This document shows, piece by piece, positions 14,554 through 21,400 of a stretch of DNA of 24,089 nucleotides. Position 1 is the first letter of the stretch. Each line of letters starts with the position of its first letter. The notes beneath the pieces were generated by a model. It searched no databases and had not been told where the DNA came from. It worked only from the letters and a program-made list of their open reading frames with translations. The translations under genes and the position numbers were made by a program. This DNA is from CALGFH01 sp036003705 (lineage in GTDB: Bacteria; Actinomycetota; CALGFH01): NCBI GenBank assembly GCA_036003705.1, contig DASYSE010000124.1, positions 1-24,089 on the forward strand. Direction: 5' to 3'.

Positions 14554-16361
14554 GCGAACCCCGAGACCCTCAGGACCGCTCGCCCGAGCCGCCCACCGGC
14601 TCGGGCGAGGAGCGGCCGGCACCGCTGATCCCCAGCCGGGCCGCCCGCCACCAGCCCAAGCGCGGCCGCCGCGGCCGCTCCGCCACACCCTCCCCGGAGC
14701 CACCGGTCCGGCCGGTTCCCGACCATCCGGCCACCGGCCCTTCCGCGTCGCCGCCGGGCAGGCCGGTTCCCGACCATCCGGCCACGGGCCCTTCCGCGTC
14801 GCCGCCGGTCCGGCTGGGTCCCGACCATCCGGCCACGGGTCCTTCCGCGTCGCCGCCGGGCCGGCCGGCCCGGCGGGTCCCGGCTCCCTCCTTGCGTCGT
14901 GGGCCGGCCGGGGAGGCCAGCGGGCGCGGCCCGAAGACGCCGAAGAAGCCGAAGAAGCCGAAGACGTCGGTGGACCGGCCGTCGGCCAAGGCTCCCCAGC
15001 TGCGGGTCCCGCGGCTCGGGGCGGTCCGCGGTTCCAGCCGCGGGCTGGCCGGCATGCTGGTCGTCGCCGTCGTCGGGCTGGTCCTGGCCGTCGACGCCGT
15101 GCCGTCGGCCAAGCCGCCGGGCACCCCGGCCACCCGCGACCCTTACTCGGCCCGCTGGGTCTGCCCGCTCCTGCCAGGCCAGACCACCCCGGTGACCATC
15201 GCCAACGTCGGCGGCGCCAGCGCCAGCCTGCGGACCACCATCCGCGAGGCCGGCACGAAGGCGACGCCGACCATCAAGGACCTGCCCGGCGGAGCCACCC
15301 GGCAGCTGGTCCCGAAGCTGAAGCGGGAAGGCTACGTGCAGGTCGAGGCGTTCAGTGCCCCCGTCGTGGTCAGCGCCCCCGGCTTCGGCTGCGCGCCCGG
15401 GCCGGGCACCCGCTGGTGGCTGCCGGCCTCCGACATCCGGCTCGGCACCGAGACCCAGGTGATCATCGCCAACCCCGACAACCAGTCGGCCGTCGTGGAC
15501 CTGGTGCCCCACCTGACCTCGGGCTCGATCCGGCCCGACGCCGAGCGCGAGATCTTCGTCAAGCCCGGCGAGACGGTCGTGCGCGACCTGGGCGAAGACG
15601 CCCCGCCCGGGCTCAAGCCGTCGATCGAGGTGGTGGCACGGGCGGGCAGGGTGGTCGTGGGCGGGGCCGTCCGCGGCCGCGCCGGTAAGCCGCCGACCCT
15701 TCTGCCGGCCCAGGGCGCCCCCCGTTCGGCCTGGTCGTTCGCCGGCGGGGTGAGCGGCGGGGGCCGGCAGGCCCAGGTGCTGGTCACCAACCCCAACGCC
15801 ACCCCGCTCCAGGTGAACGTCCAGGTCACCACCACCAAGGCCAGCTTCAAGCCGGCGGGTGAGTTCGACGAGCCGATCGCCAACGGCGGCACCGCCGAGC
15901 TGGCCATCCCGGCCCTCGACGTCGAGGGCCCCTTCGCCGTCCAGGTCCGCTCGGTCGGCGGTGCCGCCTTCGTGGCCGCCCTGCGGGTCAGCGAGGGCGA
16001 CGGCACCAAGGTCAGCTCGCGCATCGACCTGGGCACGGGCCAGCCGGAGCAGGGCTGGCTGGTCCCGGGCACGCCCGATGGGGGCCAGCTCGTCCTGGCC
16101 AACCTGTCCTCGACCGAGCTGGAGGCCCGGCTTGGCGACCTGCACGCCGGCGGCACCGGCGCCGGCCAGGCCGTTCGGATCCCACCCGGCCGGGTCGCCG
16201 TCCGGAAGGTGCCCGACGGCATCGAGAACCTGCTGGTCGAGTCCGGCGCGTTCGGCCTGGTGGTGGCGCCGCTGCACGGCGGCCCGATCGTGCCCGGCTC
16301 GGCCATCGGCGGCCTCGTCTCGGGCGGGCCGATCGTCCCCGGTCCGGCCGCGGCTCCCTGA
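14550..16361 (+). CDS. DUF5719 family secreted/membrane-anchored protein
   Basis: A 603-residue protein with a TTG start at 14550 (TTGA overlap with the previous stop); AGGGGAGG lies 10 bases upstream. Residues 1-165 are a cytoplasmic disordered region rich in Pro, Ser and Arg. It contains three 17-residue repeats (54-104, RPVPDHPATGPSASPPG type) and a lysine cluster KTPKKPKKPKTS (129-140). A single helix spans about 167-184. The rest should lie outside and consists of beta-rich repeats of the type TPVTIANVGG, TQVIIANPDNQSA, QAQVLVTNPNATP and GQLVLANLSS. Two cysteines (WVCPLLPG and GFGCAPGPG) could form a disulphide. The family is conserved beside the GT2 membrane gene, which suggests a shared envelope function. 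No enzyme activity is known to me. Confidence 0.85.
   Translation: MSEPRDPQDRSPEPPTGSGEERPAPLIPSRAARHQPKRGRRGRSATPSPEPPVRPVPDHPATGPSASPPGRPVPDHPATGPSASPPVRLGPDHPATGPSASPPGRPARRVPAPSLRRGPAGEASGRGPKTPKKPKKPKTSVDRPSAKAPQLRVPRLGAVRGSSRGLAGMLVVAVVGLVLAVDAVPSAKPPGTPATRDPYSARWVCPLLPGQTTPVTIANVGGASASLRTTIREAGTKATPTIKDLPGGATRQLVPKLKREGYVQVEAFSAPVVVSAPGFGCAPGPGTRWWLPASDIRLGTETQVIIANPDNQSAVVDLVPHLTSGSIRPDAEREIFVKPGETVVRDLGEDAPPGLKPSIEVVARAGRVVVGGAVRGRAGKPPTLLPAQGAPRSAWSFAGGVSGGGRQAQVLVTNPNATPLQVNVQVTTTKASFKPAGEFDEPIANGGTAELAIPALDVEGPFAVQVRSVGGAAFVAALRVSEGDGTKVSSRIDLGTGQPEQGWLVPGTPDGGQLVLANLSSTELEARLGDLHAGGTGAGQAVRIPPGRVAVRKVPDGIENLLVESGAFGLVVAPLHGGPIVPGSAIGGLVSGGPIVPGPAAAP
14709..14861 (+). repeat. 51 bp tandem repeat, three copies, in the DUF5719 gene
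   Basis: Copies at 14709-14759, 14760-14810 and 14811-14861 share GACCATCCGGCCAC and TTCCGCGTCGCCGCCGG. They encode three 17-residue Pro/Ser-rich units in the cytoplasmic disordered tail. Confidence 0.92.
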
Positions 16362-16423
16362 CCGGTTCCCGCTGGAGGGACGACCTCGCCTTGGCTCCTG
16401 CCGGGAGGCTCGAGTCCGCGCTC

Positions 16424-16443
16424 GGCGGCTGGCGGTCGCCGCC
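16424..16443. terminator. Hairpin between convergent genes, weak terminator candidate
   Basis: GGCGGC and GCCGCC pair across an 8-base loop in the 102 bp between the DUF5719 stop and the metallopeptidase stop. No T-tract is seen. Confidence 0.25.
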
Positions 16444-16463
16444 GGCCTCGGCCCGTTGGTCTG

Positions 16464-16940
16464 CTACCAGCCGAGCTCGTCCAGGCGGTCGTCGTCGATG
16501 CCGAAGTAGTGGGCGACCTCGTGGAGCACGACCTCGCGGACCAGCTCGGCCAGGTCGGCGTCGGACCGCGCCCTGGCCTCGATCGGGCGGCGGAACAGCA
16601 CGATCCGGTCGGGCAGGACCCCGAAGTAGCCGGCGCCCCGCTCGGTCAGTGGGACTCCCTGGTAGAGGCCGAGGAGCAGCTGGCCGCCCGGCACCTCGTC
16701 GCCCCGCGGGGTCTCCTCGACCACGAAGTCGACGTTGGCCAGGCGTTCCCGGAACTCGGCCGGGATCGAATCGACGGCCTCCTCGACCAGGCGCATGAAC
16801 GCCTCCCGGCCGGTTCCCGGTGGCTGCACCTCTGGCAGGCGCAGCCGGGGCCGTGGCGGGCGGCGGCCGTGGCGGGGGCGGGGCAGGGCGGCGCTCCTTC
16901 TCGAACGTTGGACTCCGGCCAGAACCATAGCCGCTGCCAT
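16464..16940 (-). CDS. Zincin-like metallopeptidase family protein
   Basis: A 158-residue protein of the small 'metallopeptidase family' (Zincin_1 type). The zinc site HEVAHYFGIDDDRLDELGW lies at the extreme C-terminus: H140, E141 and H144, with G147 and Asp149/150 as the usual third-ligand region. Earlier conserved segments are FVVEETPRG (72-80), LLGLYQGVPLTERG (89-102) and PDRIVLFRRPIE (110-121). The first 40 residues are Arg/Pro-rich and poorly conserved, so the start at ATG 16940 (or ATG 16928) is uncertain. The gene neighbours whiB2 and phosphomannomutase in actinobacteria, where its physiological substrate is unknown. It faces the DUF5719 gene tail-to-tail and diverges from the zinc-ribbon gene. 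Confidence 0.85.
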   Translation of the reverse strand: MAAAMVLAGVQRSRRSAALPRPRHGRRPPRPRLRLPEVQPPGTGREAFMRLVEEAVDSIPAEFRERLANVDFVVEETPRGDEVPGGQLLLGLYQGVPLTERGAGYFGVLPDRIVLFRRPIEARARSDADLAELVREVVLHEVAHYFGIDDDRLDELGW

Positions 16941-17005
16941 GCTTGACCCGCAGCCCCCGCCGTCGTACCTTCCCCACGGCGCCCACGGGAACCGGTAGGG
17001 GAGAC

Positions 17006-17034
17006 CTGACAGTTACCGAGGGCGTCACGAATGT
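17006..17034 (+). promoter_or_regulatory. Candidate promoter of the zinc-ribbon gene
   Basis: CTGACA (17006-17011), 17 bp, GAATGT (17029-17034). GTGCTAGC follows directly (17033-17040). Transcription would begin about 100 nt before the ATG. Confidence 0.35.
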
Positions 17035-17040
17035 GCTAGC

Positions 17041-17127
17041 CCGTTCGGGTGGTGTCGCAGCCACCCCTGCGGGCTATGTGTCGCGTGTGCGCGGACGCCG
17101 ATGGCTTGAGGGCATCGCCGCCTCAAC
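17041..17127 (+). promoter_or_regulatory. Leader with mutually exclusive hairpins
   Basis: GGGTGG (17047-17052) pairs with CCACCC (17061-17066). Further on, CGATG (17099-17103) can pair with CATCG (17113-17117), or TTGAGG (17106-17111) can pair with CCTCAA (17121-17126). The last two are incompatible, because each stem has one arm inside the other's loop. The second ends 17 nt before the start codon. No known riboswitch is recognised. Confidence 0.3.
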
Positions 17128-17143
17128 CTCGAAGGGTCCCGCC

Positions 17144-17320
17144 ATGAGCTGCCCCAGCTGCACGTCCTCCCGCATGACGGCCATCCACATCCGGCTCGCC
17201 CCGGAAGAGGACCACACCTTCGCCTCCTGTCAGGCCTGCGAGTGGAAGGGCTGGTTCAAGAAGGGCGCCGACGTCCCCCTGGGCAAGGTCCTCTCCCTGG
17301 CCAGCGAACGCCGTTTCTGA
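17144..17320 (+). CDS. Small zinc-ribbon protein, 58 residues
   Basis: Two CxxC knuckles (C3-C6 and C29-C32; MSCPSC and FASCQACEW) bracket a strand-rich middle, the pattern of a TFIIS/RPB9-like zinc ribbon. The tail GWFKKGADVPLGKVLSL is basic. ATG 17144 is chosen because it starts directly at the first knuckle and GAAGGG lies 13 to 8 bases upstream; the longer frame upstream is low-complexity. Small zinc-binding proteins (DUF3499) occupy a similar place between the metallopeptidase and phosphomannomutase genes in other actinobacteria, but this sequence does not look like DUF3499. Binding of nucleic acid or protein is possible; the function is unknown. Confidence 0.75.
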   Translation: MSCPSCTSSRMTAIHIRLAPEEDHTFASCQACEWKGWFKKGADVPLGKVLSLASERRF

Positions 17321-17472
17321 CCGATCCCGCCAGGCTGGGAGCGCCTTCCACAGCCTGGCCCGCAGCCTGCCGCTCCATGTTCGTCGCGTGCTAGCTTGCC
17401 GCGATGGGTCACAGCCCTCCCGTACCTTAGGCTGGGGGGATCAGCGCCGGGGGACATGGAGCCAGCAGCCAG

Positions 17473-17646
17473 ATGACAAGACTCGGGGACCTGACGGTCG
17501 GCGCCCTGGTCCGGGGGATCCTGGACAGGCCCGTACGAATCGTCCAGCTCGAGTGGCACGGCTCGGACGCCCTGACCAGGGCGGAGATCGTGCGGCTTGC
17601 GGCGTCTGGACCGATAGAAGGGCCTGGACACCAGACGCTGGTGTGA
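17473..17646 (+). CDS. Unrecognised small protein, 57 residues, upstream of the MNT gene
   Basis: ATG 17473 to TGA 17646. Third codon positions are about 80 percent G/C, like real genes here, and the composition is protein-like (MTRLGDLTVGALVRGILDRP at the start, LTRAEIVRLAASGP near the end). GGAG lies about 10 bases upstream. An actinobacterial -10 candidate TAGGCT is at 17428-17433. The ribosome site of the next gene (GAGGAGG) overlaps this stop, so the two are probably one operon. I recognise no family. The ARGINE/leucine pattern suggests two short helices. It could be a third member of the MNT/HEPN cassette or a remnant of a larger gene. Confidence 0.5.
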   Translation: MTRLGDLTVGALVRGILDRPVRIVQLEWHGSDALTRAEIVRLAASGPIEGPGHQTLV

Positions 17647-17656
17647 GGAGGCAGCC

Positions 17657-18028
17657 ATGGCGCAGCTAGCTTGGCAGGTCGTCGAGGGCCGGATTCGTTA
17701 CTCCGGCCGGACCCTGGCCGGGTGGGTGCCCGATGTGGTCGCCGACCTCGTCGCAACGGCAGACCCACTACGCGTGCTGCTCTTTGGGTCGGTTGCTCGT
17801 GGAGTTGACGGGCCGGACTCCGACATCGACCTGCTCGTCATCCTGCCGCAGGTCGAGCGAAATCGCAGGCATGATCTGACCGTGAAGCTGGCTCGCTCGA
17901 TCAGCGCGCCGGTCCCCGTGGACCTGCTGGTTACCGACCCGGCCGAGGTCGCCGAGCGGGGGGATCTTCCCGGGATCCTTCGGGTGGCGCTGCGTGAGGG
18001 CCGGGTGGTATATGACCGAGCGGGCTGA
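17657..18028 (+). CDS. Minimal nucleotidyltransferase (MNT) domain protein, probable antitoxin
   Basis: A 123-residue nucleotidyltransferase of the MNT group. The catalytic signature GSVARGVDGPDSDIDLLV (44-61) fits GS-x10-DxD, with D56 and D58 as metal ligands and a third acid at D89 in PVDLLV. In characterised MNT/HEPN pairs the MNT protein adds AMP to the HEPN toxin and neutralises it; that role is transferred by analogy. GAGGAGG is 8 bases before ATG 17657. The gene overlaps the HEPN gene by 17 bases. Codon use is less G/C-biased than that of its neighbours (for example CTCTTTGGGTCGGTTGCTCGT), consistent with horizontal acquisition. Confidence 0.85.
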   Translation: MAQLAWQVVEGRIRYSGRTLAGWVPDVVADLVATADPLRVLLFGSVARGVDGPDSDIDLLVILPQVERNRRHDLTVKLARSISAPVPVDLLVTDPAEVAERGDLPGILRVALREGRVVYDRAG

Positions 18029-18452
18029 GCGGCTGCGGCGCGAGGTATGGCGGTGGCTGCGCCTGGCCCGGGAGGATCTGGCGGCCGCGATGCATCTCGC
18101 GGACGCGGCGCACCTGCCGTATCGGGTTGCCTGCCTGCTGGCCCAGCAGGCCGCCGAGAAGGCGATCAAGGCCGTCCTCGTCGCCGAGGACATAGACCCG
18201 CCGAAGCTGCACGATCTGCGAAGGCTCCTCGAACGCGGCTCTTCGCCCATAATGGCTGGGCTTGACGAGCCGGCGCTCGAGGACCTGAGCCGGTGGTCCA
18301 TAGCCGGTCGCTACCCGGCCGACGTGGATGAGGGGACCGCCGGCGACGTCGAGGTCTGCCTGGACATGGCAACCCGGATCCTCGAGCGTGCCGCCGAAGC
18401 GGCGACCCGGCTCATCGGCGGCGATCCGGACGAGCAGGCAGCGCAGCCGTAG
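18012..18452 (+). CDS. HEPN domain protein, partner of the MNT protein
   Basis: A 146-residue all-helical HEPN (PF05168-like) protein. Recognisable elements are REDLAAAMHLAD (20-31), the helix CLLAQQAAEKAIKAVLVAEDID (41-62), LHDLRRLLERG (66-76) and the loop AGRYPAD (98-104). ATG 18012 overlaps the MNT gene, and an upstream in-frame ATG at 17994 is less likely. Toxic HEPN proteins are usually RNases with an Rx4-6H motif. No such spacing is visible here, so either the motif has diverged or this is the non-nucleolytic branch with the RYP loop. Toxin-antitoxin function is therefore only a hypothesis. Confidence 0.8.
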   Translation: MTERAERLRREVWRWLRLAREDLAAAMHLADAAHLPYRVACLLAQQAAEKAIKAVLVAEDIDPPKLHDLRRLLERGSSPIMAGLDEPALEDLSRWSIAGRYPADVDEGTAGDVEVCLDMATRILERAAEAATRLIGGDPDEQAAQP

Positions 18453-18457
18453 GAGCA

Positions 18458-18550
18458 TTGATCTATGGTTTCGACGATGAGGTCCGGCGCACGGTGACCG
18501 AGAACGCCCGCACGCTCAAATTCGACACCCACGAGTTCGAATCCGAGTAG
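18458..18550 (+). other. Short coding-like fragment, 30 codons, after the HEPN gene
   Basis: A frame from TTG 18458 to TAG 18550 begins just after AGGAGC and reads like natural protein (YGFDDEVRRTVTENARTLKF, then DTHEFESE), with high GC at third positions. It is too short to be a convincing gene. It may be the surviving C-terminal end of a lost gene or a very small cassette member. I do not recognise the family. Confidence 0.3.
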
Positions 18551-18574
18551 GGCGGTTGGCGCGACGGCGGTCGA

Positions 18575-18580
18575 TACAAT
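18575..18580 (+). promoter_or_regulatory. Candidate -10 element of the phosphomannomutase gene
   Basis: TACAAT within GATACAAT is close to the consensus and lies 40 bp before GTG 18621. TTGGCG (18556) is only 13 bp away, so a properly spaced -35 is not evident. Confidence 0.35.
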
Positions 18581-18620
18581 GCGCTCGTTTCCGCTGTCCC
18601 GACCGCGCGAAGGAGCCGCC

Positions 18621-19979
18621 GTGCCCGCCGCTCTCGACCAGGTGTTCAAGGCCTACGACGTCCGCGGGGTCTATCCCGACCAGCTGGACGAGGAGCTGGC
18701 CGAGCGGGTCGGGCGGGCGTTCGTGGCCCTCACCGGGGCCAGGACCCTGGCCATCGGGCAGGACATGCGGCCGTCGTCCAAGCCGATGGCCGACGCGCTG
18801 GCCGCCGGGGCGATGGCCCAGGGGGCCGACGTGCTCCGGGTCGGGCTGTGCTCGACCGACATGCTCTACTACGTCTCCGGCGCCCTGGACGTCGCCGGGG
18901 TCATGCTGACCGCCTCCCACAACCCGGCCCGCTACAACGGGCTCAAGCTGTGCCGGCCGGGCGCGGTGCCGGTGGGGGAGGAGTCGGGCCTGGCCGACAT
19001 CAAGCGGATGGTGGCCGCGGGCGAGCCGGCCGCCGACGCCGCCCAGCGCGGGCGCGAGCGTCAGGCCGACGACCTGCTCGAGCGTTACGCCGCCCACGTC
19101 AGGAGCTTCGTCGAACCGGGGACTCTGCGGCCGCTCAAGGTGGTCGCCGACGCCGGCAACGGCATGGCCGGCCACGTGGTCCCGGCCGCCTTCCAGGGCC
19201 TGCCGTTCGAGCTGGTGTCGATGTACTTCGAGCTGGACGGCAACTTCCCCAACCACCCGGCCGACCCGCTCAACCCCGAGAATCTCCGGGACCTGCAGGC
19301 CCGGGTGGTGGCCGAGGGCGCCGGCGTCGGGCTGGCCTTCGACGGCGACGCCGACCGGGTGTTCCTGGTCGACGAGCAGGGCGCGACCGTGCCGTCGAGC
19401 CTGGTCGGCGCGCTGGTGGCCAGGCTGATGTGCGAGCGCGAGCCGGGCGCGACCGTCCTGTACAACCTGATCTGCTCGCGGGTGGTGCCCGAGACGATCC
19501 GCGAGGCCGGCGGCGTCCCGGTCCGCACCCGCGTCGGCCACTCCTTCATCAAGCAGGTCATGGCGGAGACCGCGGCCATCTTCGGCTGCGAGCACTCCGG
19601 CCACTACTACTTCCGCGACAACTACCGGGCCGACTCCGGCCTGATCGCCGCCCTTGTCGCCCTTGAGGCCCTGTCCCGGGCCGGCCGGCCGCTGTCGCAG
19701 GTGCTGGCCCCCTACCGCCGCTACGCGGCCTCGGGGGAGATCAACCGCCGGGTCGACGGCGACCCGGACCAGGTCATCCTGGCCGTGGCCAGGCGCTACC
19801 CGTCGGAGGCGGCCGACTTCGCCGACGGGCTGACCGTCGAGGCCGGCGATTGGTGGTTCAATCTGCGACCGAGCAACACCGAACCGCTGCTCCGGCTCAA
19901 CGTCGAGGCCGCCGCCGAGGCCGAGATGGCCAGGGTGCGGGACCAGGTGCTGGAGCTGGTCGGCGGGGAGCCGGCCTGA
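18621..19979 (+). CDS. manB: Phosphomannomutase/phosphoglucomutase (ManB type)
   Basis: A 452-residue alpha-D-phosphohexomutase that interconverts mannose-6-phosphate and mannose-1-phosphate. All four family motifs are intact: the phosphoserine loop TASHNP (97-102, Ser99), the metal loop DGDADR (241-246), the sugar-binding loop GCEHSGHYYF (322-331), and the phosphate-binding loop RPSNTEP (416-422). GTG 18621 is chosen because AAGGAG lies 5 bases upstream and the family N-terminus (FKAYDVRG) follows at residue 9. It supplies mannose-1-phosphate to the guanylyltransferase at 4436 and receives its substrate from the isomerase at 20185. Glucose-phosphate activity is possible, as in many bacterial ManB/AlgC proteins. 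Confidence 0.94.
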   Translation: MPAALDQVFKAYDVRGVYPDQLDEELAERVGRAFVALTGARTLAIGQDMRPSSKPMADALAAGAMAQGADVLRVGLCSTDMLYYVSGALDVAGVMLTASHNPARYNGLKLCRPGAVPVGEESGLADIKRMVAAGEPAADAAQRGRERQADDLLERYAAHVRSFVEPGTLRPLKVVADAGNGMAGHVVPAAFQGLPFELVSMYFELDGNFPNHPADPLNPENLRDLQARVVAEGAGVGLAFDGDADRVFLVDEQGATVPSSLVGALVARLMCEREPGATVLYNLICSRVVPETIREAGGVPVRTRVGHSFIKQVMAETAAIFGCEHSGHYYFRDNYRADSGLIAALVALEALSRAGRPLSQVLAPYRRYAASGEINRRVDGDPDQVILAVARRYPSEAADFADGLTVEAGDWWFNLRPSNTEPLLRLNVEAAAEAEMARVRDQVLELVGGEPA

Positions 19980-20005
19980 ACGACCCGAGGGAGAGGAATC
20001 ACACG

Positions 20006-20188
20006 ATGGCCCTTGACGCGCAGCTGCTCGACATCCTGGCCTGCCCCAACTGTCGCGGAGCGGTCGACTACAAGGAATCCGAGCAGGTCATCGAGTGCCG
20101 GGAGTGCCACTACCGATACCCGGTCCGCGACGACATCCCGGTGATGCTGATCGAGGAGGCCGAGAAGCCGGGGACGGCGCAGGCGTGA
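20006..20188 (+). CDS. Trm112-like zinc-ribbon protein
   Basis: A 60-residue protein of the Trm112/YcaR family. The zinc knuckles are C13/C16 (LACPNCRGAV) and C31/C34 (IECRECHYRYPV), followed by RDDIPVMLIEEAE, the usual family ending. Relatives act as activating partners of methyltransferases or as small chaperones; which applies here is unknown. GGGAGAGGA lies upstream of ATG 20006. The stop overlaps the next start as GTGA, giving translational coupling to the isomerase gene, as in other actinobacteria. Confidence 0.88.
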   Translation: MALDAQLLDILACPNCRGAVDYKESEQVIECRECHYRYPVRDDIPVMLIEEAEKPGTAQA

Positions 20189-21369
20189 GCCAGGCGGCAC
20201 CCGACCCTCCCCGCCCCTCCCGATCCACCGGGGCACCCCATTGGGAGCGCTCCCCGACCAACCGGGGGACCCCCTCGGGGTCCCCCGGACCCCAGGGGTC
20301 AGACCCGTCCGTCCTGGACGACCCGGCCGAGCTGGCCCGGCGCGACCCTGGCGGCATGCTCGGGGAGGTGGCCGGGGCCGGCGACCAGGCCAGGGCGGCC
20401 CTGCGCGCCGCCGAGGGAGTGCCCCTGGCCGGGCCACCGCCCGCGGTGGTGGTCGTCGCCGGCATGGGCGGCTCGGGAATCGCCGGCGACGTGCTGGTCG
20501 CGTCGGCCTTCGGCTCCTCGGCCGTGCCGGTGCTGGCGGTCAAGGGCGACCGGCTGCCCGCGTTCGTGGGGCCGGGCACGCTGCTGATCGCCGTCTCCCA
20601 CTCCGGCAACACCGCCGAGACCTTGTCCGCGGTCGAGCAGGGGCTGGCAGCCGGGGCACGGCTGGTCGCGGTCGCCTCCGGTGGCGCCCTGGCCGAGCTG
20701 GCCCGGGGACGCGGCGCCCCGCTGGTCCTCATCGAGGGCGGGCGCATGCCGCGAGCCGCCCTGTGGTCGCTGGTGGTCCCGGTCTGCTCGGCCGCCGAGG
20801 CGGCGGGTGTGCTGCCGCCGCTGGGCGGTCAGGTCCTGGCCGCCGCCGACGCCCTCGACGAGGAGGCGGCGGCGCTCGGACCGGCGGTGGCGACGGCCGC
20901 CAACCCGGCCAAGCGGGCCGCCGCTCGGCTGCTGGACCGGCTCCCGGTGGTCTGGGGAAGCGGCCAGCTGGGCGCGGTCGCGGCCAACCGCTTCCGCACC
21001 CAGTGCAACGAGAACGCCAAGGTCTCGGTGGTCTCCGGCGCCCTGCCGGAGTCCAACCACAACGACGTCATGGGCCTCGAGGGCGGGCTCGGGCCAGGCC
21101 GCGAGCTGGTCCTGCTCCGCGACCAGGCCGGCGAGCATGAACGCGACGGCCGGCGGGTCCGGGCCGCCTGCCTGGCGATCGGCGTCGACGACCCGGTGCT
21201 GCGGCTGGCGGGCGACGGCCCCGGCCTGGCCCGCCTGGCCCGGCTGACCGCCTTCGCCGACTTCACCTCCACCTACCTCGGCATCGCCAGGGGTGTCGAC
21301 CCAACCCCCATCCGCACCCTCGACCAGGTGAAGGCCGCCATGTCCGCCGAAGCCGGCGCTCCCCGGTGA
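20185..21369 (+). CDS. SIS-domain phosphoglucose/phosphomannose isomerase-type protein
   Basis: A 394-residue enzyme related to bifunctional phosphoglucose/phosphomannose isomerases, which convert fructose-6-phosphate to glucose- or mannose-6-phosphate. The first SIS domain shows GMGGSGIAGDVL (93-104) and SHSGNTAETLS. The second part contains the catalytic-type segment LPESNHNDVMG (E289 and H292), and TYLGIARGVDPTPI lies near the end. Conserved sequence starts at LDDPAELARRDPGGML (residue 44 onwards). GTG 20185, overlapping the previous stop (GTGA), is the only in-frame start upstream of that point after the previous gene. Residues 16-35 are therefore translated from an inserted palindromic element, an N-terminal extension that relatives should lack. 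Confidence 0.88.
   Translation: MSQAAPDPPRPSRSTGAPHWERSPTNRGTPSGSPGPQGSDPSVLDDPAELARRDPGGMLGEVAGAGDQARAALRAAEGVPLAGPPPAVVVVAGMGGSGIAGDVLVASAFGSSAVPVLAVKGDRLPAFVGPGTLLIAVSHSGNTAETLSAVEQGLAAGARLVAVASGGALAELARGRGAPLVLIEGGRMPRAALWSLVVPVCSAAEAAGVLPPLGGQVLAAADALDEEAAALGPAVATAANPAKRAAARLLDRLPVVWGSGQLGAVAANRFRTQCNENAKVSVVSGALPESNHNDVMGLEGGLGPGRELVLLRDQAGEHERDGRRVRAACLAIGVDDPVLRLAGDGPGLARLARLTAFADFTSTYLGIARGVDPTPIRTLDQVKAAMSAEAGAPR
20230..20287 (+). repeat. Palindromic repeat element, copy A (inside the isomerase gene)
   Basis: It contains the perfect palindrome GGGAGCGCTCCC (20243-20254), a CGACCAA spacer, and a perfect 12 bp stem (CCGGGGGACCCC at 20262-20273 with GGGGTCCCCCGG at 20277-20288) with a 3-base loop. 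It matches the reverse complement of 21401-21457 at about 53 of 58 positions. It is read in frame as GAPHWERSPTNRGTPSGSPG. Confidence 0.93.
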
Positions 21370-21400
21370 GCGGCCCGGAGGGGTCCGGCCGGGGAGGGCA

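Noticed and set aside
11308..14703. A 1131-codon minus-strand open frame opposite the GT2/membrane gene
   Set aside because: Same kind of shadow; Gln/Gly/Arg-rich with no recognisable domain, while the plus strand encodes clear GT2 motifs and membrane helices.
18527..18550. GTTCGAATCC, resembling a tRNA T-arm or attachment site
   Set aside because: The flanking bases do not pair into a T-stem and no acceptor or anticodon arms are present; it lies in a coding-like frame.
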